Numbered from the stretch's first letter, positions 1 to 9,282 are shown. The stretch is 52,633 nucleotides of DNA from a bacterium (GCA_018780265.1 JADMJV010000004.1:1-52633), one strand, 5' to 3'. Translations and numbers: made by a program. Notes: generated by a model from the letters alone, not told the origin.

Positions 1-57
1 CTCAGTACCTGCTGCCGCACCTACCAGGGAGATGCCCCCCTGAACGGTTACGAATAA
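1..57 (+). CDS. C-terminal tail of a protein starting before the window
   Basis: An open frame runs from the first base to a TAA at 55-57 and encodes 18 residues ending DAPLNGYE, with two adjacent cysteines near the left edge. Too little remains to identify it. It sits 57 bases before the next likely start and in the same direction, so it may belong to the same transcription unit. That it is coding at all is an inference from its position and normal-looking composition. Confidence 0.35.
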   Translation, partial: LSTCCRTYQGDAPLNGYE

Positions 58-114
58 TTTTTGGAGCCCCCGATACATTCTCGAAAACAGAAAGAGCAAA
101 CGGGGCACAAGACA

Positions 115-612
115 ATGAAAATTTCCGGCAACAACATTCTCAGCGACTATCAGGCATTGCGCCAGGCCGCCAGCGCCGGTCAAAGTCAGGCCGAAATTTC
201 CCTCAACGGGATGCCCGTTGACCTGGTATCCAGCCAGATCGACAATGACCCCACCACCCCTGACAACATTGTGGTGAGCGCCTGGGACGGCAGCTTCTCC
301 TCGCAGGCCGCCCAGCTAACCTTTGCCGAACGCCAGCAGGACGGAAAGCAAGTCCTGGAATTCTCGGCCGAGCAAGCAACCTCGCTGGTCGACTCTGAGA
401 AAGACTCCTCGAAAGCCCTGATCGATATGGCTCCCGGCTACGTCGAACTGACCTCCTGGGATGGCTGCATGAGCAGTGGACAGGCCAAAGAAACCTACCG
501 CGAGTATCAGCAAGACGGCAAAAACATGCTGGAGTATACCAAGTTCACTCCAGGCAGCCCCTTCATGGTTGGCAGCCAGGATCAGACCATCACGCGCAAT
601 CTCTCCCTGTGA
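115..612 (+). CDS. Hypothetical protein with two internal WDG-QQDG repeats
   Basis: I do not recognise this 165-residue protein. It has two tandem units of about 60 residues, each with a WDG...SS...A..T..E.QQDGK..LE pattern (residues about 72-103 and 127-159), which suggests an internal duplication. The ATG at 115 is preferred over the TTG at 61 because it gives the leader MKISGNN, resembling the M-K-[ILV] starts of the glycine-zipper proteins elsewhere in the window. It has no signal peptide or membrane segment. Its stop overlaps the GTG start of the next gene (GTGA), so the two are probably translated together. Confidence 0.6.
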   Translation: MKISGNNILSDYQALRQAASAGQSQAEISLNGMPVDLVSSQIDNDPTTPDNIVVSAWDGSFSSQAAQLTFAERQQDGKQVLEFSAEQATSLVDSEKDSSKALIDMAPGYVELTSWDGCMSSGQAKETYREYQQDGKNMLEYTKFTPGSPFMVGSQDQTITRNLSL

Positions 613-1088
613 GAACTGGCCGCCTGGGGGGGCTCCTAATGGCCCTGGCGATCAGCAGCGCCCTGCCCGGACAGAGCTGCACCAATGACTTCCATTTCCG
701 CTTGTGCCTGCAGCCCAATCGTGGGCCGGGCGAAGCTTTTGAACTGCGCCTGGATCAACTCAGCGGCTATCCCATGGATTACCGCCTGAGTGGACCGACG
801 CTACCAGTGACTGAAGGCCAACTTTCCGCGGCCGAGGGCGAGGCCGTGCAAAGAGATCTGGAAGGCACAGGGCTGTGGAGCCTGCGAGACGGAGACAGCG
901 GAGAGCCCGAAAACTGCGTCTATTACACGGTTTGCGAAATAGAAAGGGGCGACAGCCACCGCTTTTCCTACTGGCGTGGCCTGCCCGCACCCCAAGCCCG
1001 GGTAGCCGGCTACTTCGTTGCCAGCCCGCTCTTCCGAAAGTGGACGAGCCAGGCCCTGACCTGGTGCGCGCACCAGAAAAACCCCTGA
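609..1088 (+). CDS. Small putative exported protein of unknown function
   Basis: 159 residues. The GTG start at 609 overlaps the preceding stop (GTGA). It gives a basic N-terminus (MRTGR) followed by a short hydrophobic stretch ending ALPGQS, a weak signal peptide. A later ATG at 639 has a G-rich stretch just upstream but would remove most of that stretch. The mature part holds six cysteines, compatible with disulfides in the periplasm (inference). No family recognised. The overlap suggests a two-gene unit with the WDG-repeat protein. Confidence 0.5.
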   Translation: MRTGRLGGLLMALAISSALPGQSCTNDFHFRLCLQPNRGPGEAFELRLDQLSGYPMDYRLSGPTLPVTEGQLSAAEGEAVQRDLEGTGLWSLRDGDSGEPENCVYYTVCEIERGDSHRFSYWRGLPAPQARVAGYFVASPLFRKWTSQALTWCAHQKNP

Positions 1089-1791
1089 CTGCCACGTTTT
1101 CAGCCAGAGCACGACTACCCGTTAGGCCGCGTTGTTGGTAGGCTCGATACCTTCGAAATCTGAACCGCCCCTGGCGCCTTCCTCGCTCAGCGTGGGGCTC
1201 TTGGCTTTCCCAACCGGATTGCCCAATCATCCCTACTTGTGAAGGCGCTCCAGCGCGTCCCGGCCGTGGCCCTTCCAGGCCCTATTGCCGGTATCTGGAG
1301 CGTCATCAATGTCACCTCAAATCGAGTCTCATCAGCGCTTCCAGAATTGCCATGCTTTACTGGCGCGAACCGATGGAGGAGGTTCTCCAACTCCCTCAGG
1401 TCAAGCTGTTCTCGCAGTAGAATCACCACACTGCGTATAAAGCCCTTTTCGAAACATATCGCCCCCAAGGGTCTAAGAAATACATTTGAGTGAACACTAC
1501 GAAGGAGCCAACCTCCAGCGGTTTTGACCACCCGCCACCTTTTGTCCGGAAGCCGTTATTCCGGAGCCAAAGCCCTAAACGACACCGCAGGATAGAGCGA
1601 ACCTCACTGCCTCGTCCGCTGTCTCAGGCTGGGCCCAGGCCGGCATCGCGACCCAGAAAAGCAAGGTCCCCGAAAAGAAACCACTCCAGACAGGGTTTTG
1701 CATGAGGTGGAACTTCACGAAAACCTCAACCTGACCCTTCCCAGGTCTGGGCTACAAGAGGAGGCGGTCTGGTGGCCCCAAAAGGGTTCAC
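1089..1791. other. 703-base stretch without a supported gene
   Basis: Several short open frames exist on both strands. The longest is 114 codons on the minus strand (1187-1531), but its codon usage is poorer in G/C at third positions than the neighbours and no family is recognisable. A frame running into the next gene (from about 1698) contains a Glu-rich stretch that could be the worn-down start of a pilin, but this is speculative. I see no tRNA, repeat or clear terminator. Confidence 0.4.
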
Positions 1792-2244
1792 GTGTGGCTC
1801 TCCATCATCGCCTACATGGTTCGAATTGGCGCCAAGTTGGGTCTGGTCCAGACCGAGCCAGACTCGGCCGAAAGTCGGGCCTACATTCGGGCTCATGACG
1901 CCTTGCACTGGCTGCGCAATCATCTGGTCGGGTGCTCCCTGGAGGCTGTGACTGAGGACTCGGTCAGCTTTTGGCAGCATGGAGAGCGCAATCAAATCAG
2001 GCAGGTTGGAAGTCAGTTGATGGCCGCGCGACTGGTGGAGCCGTCCCTGGCGGTGGCCAGCCCACTGGTATTTGACCCCAAAACGATGCAGAGTTGCGAG
2101 TTGGGTCCCAGGGGATTTGCCCACTTTGACTACAAAGACGGCGGCCTGAACGTGTCCCTGCAGGCAGCCGACGATTCCTTGGGGGAGCCTGGTTACTATC
2201 GCACCCAGATTCGCTTTGTGGTGCCACTACAAGACTCTACCTGA
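1792..2244 (+). CDS. Hypothetical protein, possibly an N-terminally truncated pseudopilin
   Basis: 150 residues from a GTG with AAAAGGG about six bases upstream. The arrangement of an early helix (SRAYIRAHDALHWLRNHLVG), then SLEAV..DSVSFW, then a C-terminal beta-rich part ending RFVVPLQD recalls the body of PilW/GspJ-like minor pilins, such as the gene at 24118. It lacks the FSLIEV-type prepilin start, and none is found in frame upstream. It may be a cut-down copy or an unrelated protein. The pilin idea is inference from general layout only. Confidence 0.4.
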   Translation: MWLSIIAYMVRIGAKLGLVQTEPDSAESRAYIRAHDALHWLRNHLVGCSLEAVTEDSVSFWQHGERNQIRQVGSQLMAARLVEPSLAVASPLVFDPKTMQSCELGPRGFAHFDYKDGGLNVSLQAADDSLGEPGYYRTQIRFVVPLQDST

Positions 2245-2285
2245 GCAAGGAGTCGTGTGTCCCAAAGGCCAACCCAGCACACCTG

Positions 2286-3713
2286 ATGTTGAAAGCCTTT
2301 GCAGCTCTGCTGTTGTCGGCCGCCATGCTGAGCCTGAGCATCGCCCATCCTGGCTTGTGGTGCCTGGGCTGGATAGCCCTGTGGCCGATCTTCTGGCTGC
2401 TGGACAAGGGGCCCACCTGGAAGCAACGGATCATGCTGGGTGCCGCCTGGCTGTTTCTCATTTCCCAACTGGGTTTCCCCTATGCGGTATCGACTGCCCA
2501 TCACTATCTGGACGGGAAAAACCCACTGGGGGCCTGGCTCATGGGCACTACCTTGGGAGTGATCACCAGCCTGCGTTACCTGGTATTCATGACCCTGGCC
2601 ACTCGACGCCCCCATCCTGCGCTGACCTGGTCAGCCATCTGGTGCGCATGTGAATTGCTTATCTGGCAGATGATGCCCGTCTATGGGGGCGTGCACGTGT
2701 TGGGCGACCGACCGTTCATTCAGTGGGCCGAGTGGGTGGGGGCGCCCGGTCTGTCCTGGATGTGGTTTGTGCTCAGTTACTGCCTTTACAACTCCATGCG
2801 GCAGCGCAGCCAGCTGGCCCGGACGCTGGCGGTCTTCGGAGCCGTCCACCTGGTGGGGATCCTCTGGCTGCACAGCTGGACGCAGCGGGTGGCGGGCTGG
2901 CCGCGCAGGAACGTGGCCGTAATTCAGGCCAACCAACCCCCCAGCCTCCAGCCAACGGTGGAGGTTGGCCTCAAAGCCCGCCAACAGATGCTGGAGCAAA
3001 CCCGCCAATGGCTGGCCGGCCCGGGGCCCAAGCCGGAGGTGGTCGTCTGGCCCGAGGCCAGCCTGCCCTTGGTCGAATTTGAGCGGCTGGGCGGCCTTGC
3101 CATCGGTGTGGAACTGATCTTCGTGGACCACGAACGAGGCAGTCAAGCCGGCTATGTGGTAGCCCGAGTGCTCGACAAGCAAGGGCAATCTCAGGGGAGT
3201 TACCGCAAGCGCAAGCTCATCATGATGGGAGAATGGATGCCCTGGGACAAAGCCCACAGCCTGCAGGTGGGCCAGCAAGACCAGCTGCTGCCCACCGCAT
3301 TGGGCCCGGCCCTACCGCTGGTCTGCTTTGAAGGCCTGTGGCCCTCCTTTGTGGCCTCTTTTCACCGCCGTACCGGCTCCTCGGCCAGTTGGCTGGTTCA
3401 CATGGGGTCGGAATCAAGCTTTGGCAGCGACCTGGCCTGTCGCCAGAGCCTGCACCTGGCCACGCTACGAGCCGTTGAACTGCGGCGACCCATGTTGCGC
3501 GCCGACAACTCGGGCGTCTCCGGTTGGGTCGACCCCACCGGACGATTGCATGAGGCCACCCCCACCTTTACAACCCGGGCCCAAACCATGGCGATGGCCA
3601 TGGACCCGTCGGCCGGAACCACCGGCTACACCCGCTGGGGGGACCTGCCGGTGGCCGGGTTGATATTGGCCGGTCTGGTGGCCGGCTTCAGACGCACCAA
3701 GGAGGAAAGATGA
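2286..3713 (+). CDS. lnt: Apolipoprotein N-acyltransferase
   Basis: 475 residues, inner-membrane enzyme that adds the third acyl chain to lipoproteins. The first 200 residues are a run of hydrophobic helices; residues 205-440 are a nitrilase-like domain. The expected catalytic triad is visible: E257 in WPEAS, a lysine in YRKRKL (K308 or K310) before GEWMPW, and C347 in LVCFEG. The late RADNSGVSGWVDPTGR stretch is typical of the family. It is slightly shorter than the usual 500 or so residues. Its stop overlaps the next start (ATGA at 3710). One copy of the AATTGCTTATC motif lies inside, encoding ELLI. Its presence implies an outer membrane with triacylated lipoproteins. Confidence 0.85.
   Translation: MLKAFAALLLSAAMLSLSIAHPGLWCLGWIALWPIFWLLDKGPTWKQRIMLGAAWLFLISQLGFPYAVSTAHHYLDGKNPLGAWLMGTTLGVITSLRYLVFMTLATRRPHPALTWSAIWCACELLIWQMMPVYGGVHVLGDRPFIQWAEWVGAPGLSWMWFVLSYCLYNSMRQRSQLARTLAVFGAVHLVGILWLHSWTQRVAGWPRRNVAVIQANQPPSLQPTVEVGLKARQQMLEQTRQWLAGPGPKPEVVVWPEASLPLVEFERLGGLAIGVELIFVDHERGSQAGYVVARVLDKQGQSQGSYRKRKLIMMGEWMPWDKAHSLQVGQQDQLLPTALGPALPLVCFEGLWPSFVASFHRRTGSSASWLVHMGSESSFGSDLACRQSLHLATLRAVELRRPMLRADNSGVSGWVDPTGRLHEATPTFTTRAQTMAMAMDPSAGTTGYTRWGDLPVAGLILAGLVAGFRRTKEER
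2653..2664 (+). repeat. Window motif copy 1 (AATTGCTTATCT)
   Basis: One mismatch at the last base of AATTGCTTATCA. Inside lnt, read as ELLI. Confidence 0.7.
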
Positions 3714-5620
3714 CCCTGGACTCACGGATCCCGGCCGGACCCCTCTCTGAAAAGTGGGACCTGTGCCAGCAAGAAATGCGCCTGATTGCGCCGGCCCGGC
3801 GAGGAAGGTTTGAGGTACTGGTGGTGGGTGCGGGATTGGCCGGGGCCAGTGCGGCCGCCACCCTGGCCGAGCAGGGGTATCGGGTCACCGTTATGACCTT
3901 GCTCGACAGCCCCCGTCGGTCTCACAGCGTGGCCGCCCAGGGCGGCGTCAATGCGGCCCGCAATTACGCCAACGACGGTGACAGTATCCGTCGCATGTTT
4001 GTAGACACTCTCAAAGGGGGTGACTTTCGCGCCCGCGAGGCCAACGTCTATCGACTGGCACAACTGAGCGGTCGGGTCATCGACATGCTGGCGGCCCAGG
4101 GGGTTCCCTTTGCCCGCGAATACGGGGGAGGTTTGCTCAATCGAAGCTTTGGCGGGGTGCAGGTTTCGCGCACCTTTTATGCGCGCGGGCAGACCGGTCA
4201 ACAATTGCTGCTGGGAGTTCACGGCTCCCTGCTGCGGCAGGTGCAGGCCGGTCAGGTTCGAGTGCTGACTCGACGAGAGATGCTCGATCTGGTGGTGGTG
4301 CAGGGGCGGGCCGTGGGCGTGATCGCGCGCAATTTGATCAACGGCGACTTGGAAAGCTACGCGGCCGACGCGGTGGTCATCGCCACGGGCGGCTACTCTT
4401 CGGTTTTTCGACTCTCCACCAACGCTCTCAATTCAAATGCCACAGCAATCTGGCGCTGTCACCGTCGGGGCGCCTGGATGGCCAATCCCTGTTTTACCCA
4501 GTTTCATCCGACCTGCATCCCGCCGCTCAACGCGGCCCAATGCAAATTGACCCTGATGAGCGAAAGTCTGCGCAATGATGGACGCGTTTGGGTGCCCCTT
4601 CAAGGGGACGAAAAACGTCGCCCAGAAAGCATCCCGGAAGACCAGCGTGACTATTTCTTAGAACGACTCTATCCGGCCTTTGGCAACCTGGTGCCCCGAG
4701 ACGTGGCTTCGCGAGCCATCCGAACTATCGTCGAGGCGGAGCGAGGGGTGGGCCCGGACGGCCGGGCTGTCTATCTGGATTTTGCCCAGGCCATGCAACG
4801 GGTGGGGCGGACCACCTTGCAAGACCGCTACAAGAATCTGTTCGCCCTCTACGAAGAGATATCGGGAGACAACCCCGAGCGAATTCCCATGCAAATCTCT
4901 CCTGCGCCGCATTTCACCATGGGCGGCCTCTGGGTCGACTACCATCTGCGGACCACGCTTGAGGGCCTCTTTGCCGTCGGCGAGGCCAACTGCGCCGACC
5001 ACGGAGCCAATCGGTTGGGCGCCAATTCGTTGCTGCAGACCATGGTCGATGGCAGCTTCGTGCTGCCCCGTACTCTGACGCACGAACTTGCCTGCCTGGG
5101 CCCCTCGACGGCCGACGCCCAGCACCCGCAGTTTGCCGAGTGCGCCCAAGACTGCAGGCGACTGAGTGAAGACTGGTTACATCGACGGGGCAAATGGAGC
5201 GTGCCCGATCTGCATAGGCGCCTGGGAGATGTTCTCCTGAAAGGGGTTGGTTTGTGCCGTTCGGCACAAGGGTTGAGGCGGGCCTTGGGTGAAATCGAGG
5301 AGTTGAGCGCCGATTTCGACGCGCAACTGCAGATTTCTGGCGGTTCGGGCACAATCAATGGCGAATTGGAGCGGGCCGGCCGCCTCTATGACTTCTTGCA
5401 ACTGGGCCGATTGATGTGTCTGGACGCTTTGCATCGCGAGGAGTCGTGCGGAGCCCATTTCCGCAGCGAATATCAAGACGACCAGGGGCATCCGCTGCGC
5501 AACGACCAGGACTTTGCCCACGTGGCCTGCTGGGAATGGGCCGAGGAGACGGTGCGACACTGCGAAGCTCTGGAGTTTGAAGCCCTGCCGCTGGCCACCC
5601 GACAGTACCAACGAGGCTGA
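3710..5620 (+). CDS. sdhA: Succinate dehydrogenase/fumarate reductase flavoprotein subunit
   Basis: 636 residues. It interconverts succinate and fumarate at an FAD. Dinucleotide-binding motif GAGLAG at 40-45; SHSVAAQGG with H72 in the position that carries covalent FAD; FHPT substrate loop; VPRDVASRAI with the family active-site arginine; and FAVGEAN..HGANRLGANSL near residue 430. Length and the VPRDV/MGGLWVD features fit the larger form found in Bacillus, Bacteroidetes and epsilonproteobacteria. The iron-sulfur and membrane-anchor subunits are not next to it: it lies between lnt (ATGA overlap) and a phospholipase-D-like gene. The partners must be elsewhere, or this is a soluble stand-alone reductase. 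Confidence 0.9.
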   Translation: MTLDSRIPAGPLSEKWDLCQQEMRLIAPARRGRFEVLVVGAGLAGASAAATLAEQGYRVTVMTLLDSPRRSHSVAAQGGVNAARNYANDGDSIRRMFVDTLKGGDFRAREANVYRLAQLSGRVIDMLAAQGVPFAREYGGGLLNRSFGGVQVSRTFYARGQTGQQLLLGVHGSLLRQVQAGQVRVLTRREMLDLVVVQGRAVGVIARNLINGDLESYAADAVVIATGGYSSVFRLSTNALNSNATAIWRCHRRGAWMANPCFTQFHPTCIPPLNAAQCKLTLMSESLRNDGRVWVPLQGDEKRRPESIPEDQRDYFLERLYPAFGNLVPRDVASRAIRTIVEAERGVGPDGRAVYLDFAQAMQRVGRTTLQDRYKNLFALYEEISGDNPERIPMQISPAPHFTMGGLWVDYHLRTTLEGLFAVGEANCADHGANRLGANSLLQTMVDGSFVLPRTLTHELACLGPSTADAQHPQFAECAQDCRRLSEDWLHRRGKWSVPDLHRRLGDVLLKGVGLCRSAQGLRRALGEIEELSADFDAQLQISGGSGTINGELERAGRLYDFLQLGRLMCLDALHREESCGAHFRSEYQDDQGHPLRNDQDFAHVACWEWAEETVRHCEALEFEALPLATRQYQRG

Positions 5621-5650
5621 TGAGAGCGTGCTGACCAACTGGTAACAGAA

Positions 5651-6715
5651 TTGAAATCCCTGCTGGGCCGCCAGACTTTATGCTGGTGCAAAGACTGCCG
5701 GAGGGATCTTTATCCAGTGGACAGCCAGGCTCTGCGACTTTCATATCTCGACGATTCGGTTGCTCTGCGCGCCCCGCAGCGAGCCGAATTGCGTGCCGTT
5801 CCGGCTCAGGATCATGCCGTAATGACCATGCCGGAAGCTGGCCTGGGCAGTATCCTGGAAGTGATTTCCTCGGCCCGCCGACGAATTTGCGTCAAGATGT
5901 TCAAGTTGACCTGCGAGCCGATTCTGAATAGCCTGATAGAAGCTCGTCGCCGCGGTGTCGAGGTGAAGGTACTGCTCAACCCCAACCGTTCCGATGGCTC
6001 ACGCGCCAACGATGAAGCCTTTGAGACCCTGCAAAAGGGCGACGTGGCTGTAGAATGGACCAATCCGGCCTTCTATGTGACTCACGAGAAGTCGATGGTG
6101 GTGGACGACCTGGCCTTTATCTGCACCTTCAACCTTGCCGACAAGTATTTTACGAAAACCCGCGGCTATGCCGTCGTCTGCCGCAATCCCCAGGAAGTGG
6201 AAGAAGTAGTGGCCGGCTTTGAAGCCGACTGGCATCGCACCGACTTCGTTCCCAATCGACTGGTCTGGAGCCAGGCCGCCGAAGGCAATTCGCGCCGCCA
6301 CATAAGCCAATTGATCGACAACGCCCACAGCGAGATCTGTATCGAAAATCCCAAACTGGTGGACTCGTGCATCGTAGACCATCTAGTCAATGCGCTGGCT
6401 CGCGGAGTCAAGGTTCGCTTCTTGAGCAGTGGCCTGAAGGGCCTTTCCGAATGGGATATCGTCGAAAACTCGGCCTCGCTGCGAACGCTGATGAGCAAGG
6501 GAGCTCAGGTGCGCGAAATCAAGAAGCCCAAAATGCACGCCAAACTGGTGCTGGTCGATGGGCAGCGGGCCCTGGTAGGCTCGCAGAATCTGGACAAGAG
6601 CTGTTTTGAATTGCGCCGCGAACTGGGCGTGATTGTCGAGCACCCCCTGCCCGTGTCGGGTCTGGCCCACACCTTCGAAGCCGACTGGGCGCAGTCCAAG
6701 CCCTCGTCCCTGTAA
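5651..6715 (+). CDS. Phospholipase D-like (cardiolipin synthase family) protein
   Basis: 354 residues with two HKD catalytic motifs: H145-x-K147-x4-D152 and H296-x-K298-x4-D303, each followed by the N.D (FNLAD, SQNLDKS) residues of the family. The two half-domains make one phosphodiesterase or phosphatidyltransferase site. There is no clear transmembrane anchor, unlike classical cardiolipin synthases. The TTG start at 5651 includes a CWCKDC cluster that might bind metal; the in-frame GTG at 5717 would exclude it. The substrate is uncertain: phospholipid is likely, nucleic acid possible. The next gene starts two bases after its stop. Confidence 0.8.
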   Translation: MKSLLGRQTLCWCKDCRRDLYPVDSQALRLSYLDDSVALRAPQRAELRAVPAQDHAVMTMPEAGLGSILEVISSARRRICVKMFKLTCEPILNSLIEARRRGVEVKVLLNPNRSDGSRANDEAFETLQKGDVAVEWTNPAFYVTHEKSMVVDDLAFICTFNLADKYFTKTRGYAVVCRNPQEVEEVVAGFEADWHRTDFVPNRLVWSQAAEGNSRRHISQLIDNAHSEICIENPKLVDSCIVDHLVNALARGVKVRFLSSGLKGLSEWDIVENSASLRTLMSKGAQVREIKKPKMHAKLVLVDGQRALVGSQNLDKSCFELRRELGVIVEHPLPVSGLAHTFEADWAQSKPSSL

Positions 6716-6716
6716 G

Positions 6717-7250
6717 TTGTCCCCCAGGCCTGGTCTGGCCAGCATCTTTGTGGCCTTCGTTCGCATCTCTGTGCTCAGCGTTGGAGGTGCCACCATGGCC
6801 TGGATTCGCGACGAAACCGTCAAGCGCAGACAGTGGTTGAGCGAGGACGAGTTTGCCCAGGCCCTGGCTGTGTGCCAGTTATTGCCCGGTGCCAACACCC
6901 TCAATATGGCGGTTTTCTTAGGCTCGGAGATGGCCGGAGTAGCCGGCGCCGTGGCCGCCTTGTTGGGCCTGACCACCGTGCCCTTTTTGCTGGTGCTGGG
7001 GCTGGGCGTTGCCTATGGCCGAATCGAGCAGGGGCCGCGCCTGGCCGGCATCTTTCAAGGGCTGGGAGCAGGCGCGGCCGGCGTGGCTCTGGGCACGGGG
7101 CTGCAGATGGCCCGGAAGCATCTGCGCGACCGGTCGCTGGTATTGGTGGCCTTGCTGGTCTTTGTGTTGCTGGCTGTAGCTCGACTGCACATGTTGCTGG
7201 TGGTGCCGTTGGTGTTGACCGTATCGCTACTGCTGAGGCGGAGGCCATGA
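6717..7250 (+). CDS. chrA: Chromate transporter family protein, first half (ChrA-like)
   Basis: About 177 residues. The N-terminal FVAFVRISVLSVGGATMAW, then W(L)SEDEFAQALAVCQLLPGANTLNMAVFLG, is the signature of one CHR domain, followed by four or five hydrophobic helices. The likely start is the TTG at 6717, one base after the upstream stop; an earlier frame opening lies inside the previous gene. It overlaps the second half by ATGA. Paired short CHR proteins act together as inner-membrane anion/proton carriers. True substrate (chromate or another oxyanion) cannot be told from sequence. Confidence 0.82.
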   Translation: MSPRPGLASIFVAFVRISVLSVGGATMAWIRDETVKRRQWLSEDEFAQALAVCQLLPGANTLNMAVFLGSEMAGVAGAVAALLGLTTVPFLLVLGLGVAYGRIEQGPRLAGIFQGLGAGAAGVALGTGLQMARKHLRDRSLVLVALLVFVLLAVARLHMLLVVPLVLTVSLLLRRRP

Positions 7251-7768
7251 TTGTGTGGAAAGTGCTGGCACTTTTTGCCGGGCTTTCACTGTTGGCCCTG
7301 GGCGGCGGCTCGGCCATCATTCCAGAACTGCAGCGCCAGGCTGTGCTCGAACAAGCCTGGCTCAGTGATAAGCAATTTGTGGACTTCTACGCACTCACCC
7401 AGGTAACGCCCGGACCGAGCATGATGGTGGTGGCCCTGGTGGGATTTCAGGCGGCCGGAATTCCCGGCGCCCTGGCTGCCGTATTGGGCATGTTTGGACC
7501 CAGCAGCGCGTTGGTGCTGGCCGTTCGCGGCAGTTGGACTCGGTTGCGTCAGTCGCGCTGGCGCGAACTGATGGAACGAACCACCCGCCCCTTCGCGGTG
7601 GGAACCATGCTGGCTTCGGCCACGCTGGTGGCGCGCTCCACCAATGTTGACGGCATCTGCTGGGCCATCACCGTGGCCGCGGCGGCCCTGGTGTCCAGCC
7701 AGCGCCTGGGCATCTTGCCCACCATGGCGCTGGCTGGGGCGGCCGGATACGCTGCCTCGTTCCTGTAA
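7247..7768 (+). CDS. chrA: Chromate transporter family protein, second half (ChrA-like)
   Basis: 173 residues, a second CHR domain: LFAGLSLLALGGGSAIIPEL, WLSDKQFVDFYALTQVTPGPSMMVV and five hydrophobic stretches. ATG at 7247 overlaps the stop of the first half, as usual for the two-gene form of this transporter. One reverse-oriented copy of the AATTGCTTATCA motif lies within, read through as SDKQF. The gene converges on the glycine-zipper gene that follows, with no space between the stops. Confidence 0.82.
   Translation: MIVWKVLALFAGLSLLALGGGSAIIPELQRQAVLEQAWLSDKQFVDFYALTQVTPGPSMMVVALVGFQAAGIPGALAAVLGMFGPSSALVLAVRGSWTRLRQSRWRELMERTTRPFAVGTMLASATLVARSTNVDGICWAITVAAAALVSSQRLGILPTMALAGAAGYAASFL
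7366..7377 (-). repeat. Window motif copy 2 (AATTGCTTATCA)
   Basis: Exact, on the minus strand, inside the second chromate-transporter gene; plus-strand reading SDKQF. Confidence 0.8.
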
Positions 7769-9166
7769 CTACTGGTCCGATTTCGAGGCCCGATAGCGGG
7801 CATACAGGTATCCACCTACACCCACGGCCAGGGCTGCGCCGCCGGCCACCGGATGATTGAAGAGGAATCGGGCCGACGGCTCAAGCACGTGATCCATCAG
7901 GGGCTCGAGGGTGGAGGAGAGAATCTTGCGCGAGGCCTGCTTGAGTACGGGCACGTTGAGTGATTCGCCCACGACGGCCAGACTTGCGGTGGCGCTGGCG
8001 GTGGCCCCCAGGCCGTAGCCGGCGGCGTTGATCAACTTACCTTGCTGACCTTCCTCGAAAGCGCGACGGCCTAACGCATAGCTGGAAACACCCAGACCCA
8101 GGCCGGCCAGCGCGCCTGCACCTCGACCCAAGGTTTCAGCCGCCTGATTCCACCCCAAGGAAGCGCTGGCAGCAGCCAGGCCACCGGGAATCATGGCCAC
8201 ACCGGCGGCCATACCCAAGCTATTCAGAGGCTTTAGGCCAGACTGCTTGATGCTGTTGAGACTGGTGCGGGTAGCCGCCAGCCCCAACCCGCTCAAGGCG
8301 GCGGAAGCAACCAGGGGAGCGTGCTCCGTGAGCAAACCCTCGGTGGCCTTGAGTCCAAAACCATGACCGGCCAGTTGGATGCCCCCCAAACCTGCGCTGA
8401 CCGCTCCCATGCCCTCGGCAACCGTGATCAGATCATTGCCTCCCTTACGGAAGTTGGCAATTGCCTCGTTGCCCAACTGGGCCGCGCCGGCCGCCAGCAG
8501 CGTTCCGCCCAACACCGACCCCACGCCGCCACTGGAGAGGGCGCGGACGGTACCGGTAAGGGCCTGGTCCATGACCGGCACCTCAAAATTGCGGCCGATC
8601 AGCTCGGCTCCCCCTAAGAGGGCGGTGGCTGACGTGGCCGTGGCTACGGCACCCAAAGCCAGATTACGAGAGCGATACTCGCTGACTTCGGCGGCCTTGG
8701 AGAACTTATCCAGGGCAAATTTCCCGGCGGCCAGACCGCCGCCCACCACGCCGGCTCCCAGAACGGCCTGCCCGTTTTCGAAAACCTTGCCCAGGGGAGT
8801 GCTGAGAGCCCGGTCCAGGCCCGGGATGTCATAGGCCAGACCCACCACCTGCGCTCCGCCCAAGGTTCCGACCACGCCGGTGGCCAGTTTGGCAGCGCCC
8901 AGCAGGGGCCGCTCGGAAAAGTCGTTGACCACGGCATCGTGGGCCATCAGGGCCGAAACGGTAGCCACACCTACGCCAACGGCGGGGGCGATGCCGTACT
9001 GAGCCACCTGGGCGAAGGCCTGCGACTGGGCTGCCCCTCCGGCCAATACCACACCAGTGGCGGCCGTGGCCAGGCCGGTCACGATTTTGTTCTCGCGGAC
9101 AATCGTTCCCAACTTGGACGATTTGAGTTGTTGATAAGGGGTGTTGTTGCGGGGTTGGAGTTTCAC
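7769..9166 (-). CDS. Large glycine-zipper repeat protein
   Basis: 465 residues, almost wholly Gly/Ala-rich amphipathic or membrane-type helices. Five or six units of 65-75 residues repeat the scheme LATGVVGTLGGAQ..., then an I/VPGLD or VPVMDQAL turn, then a second Gly/Ala helix ending K..F. No signal peptide. The start is chosen at the GTG at 9166, eight bases after GAGG, because it gives MKLQPRNN, the same kind of leader as other glycine-zipper proteins here; ATGs at 9172 and 9199 are alternatives. It is divergent from a STAS-domain gene. Function unknown; such helices can insert into or span membranes and oligomerise (inference). Confidence 0.75.
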   Translation of the reverse strand: MKLQPRNNTPYQQLKSSKLGTIVRENKIVTGLATAATGVVLAGGAAQSQAFAQVAQYGIAPAVGVGVATVSALMAHDAVVNDFSERPLLGAAKLATGVVGTLGGAQVVGLAYDIPGLDRALSTPLGKVFENGQAVLGAGVVGGGLAAGKFALDKFSKAAEVSEYRSRNLALGAVATATSATALLGGAELIGRNFEVPVMDQALTGTVRALSSGGVGSVLGGTLLAAGAAQLGNEAIANFRKGGNDLITVAEGMGAVSAGLGGIQLAGHGFGLKATEGLLTEHAPLVASAALSGLGLAATRTSLNSIKQSGLKPLNSLGMAAGVAMIPGGLAAASASLGWNQAAETLGRGAGALAGLGLGVSSYALGRRAFEEGQQGKLINAAGYGLGATASATASLAVVGESLNVPVLKQASRKILSSTLEPLMDHVLEPSARFLFNHPVAGGAALAVGVGGYLYARYRASKSDQ

Positions 9167-9282
9167 GGTCATTTCCTCTGTATATCTATGTGTGTTCATC
9201 ACCTATAGCAGACCCATTTGTCCAGATCATGTCCCGCTTGTTACCGGTAGGTCAGTCAGACACGGGCGGGGAAAGCAGGCCA

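Noticed and set aside
1187..1531. 114-codon minus-strand gene
   Set aside because: No motif, poor codon fit and no ribosome site; kept as unannotated space.
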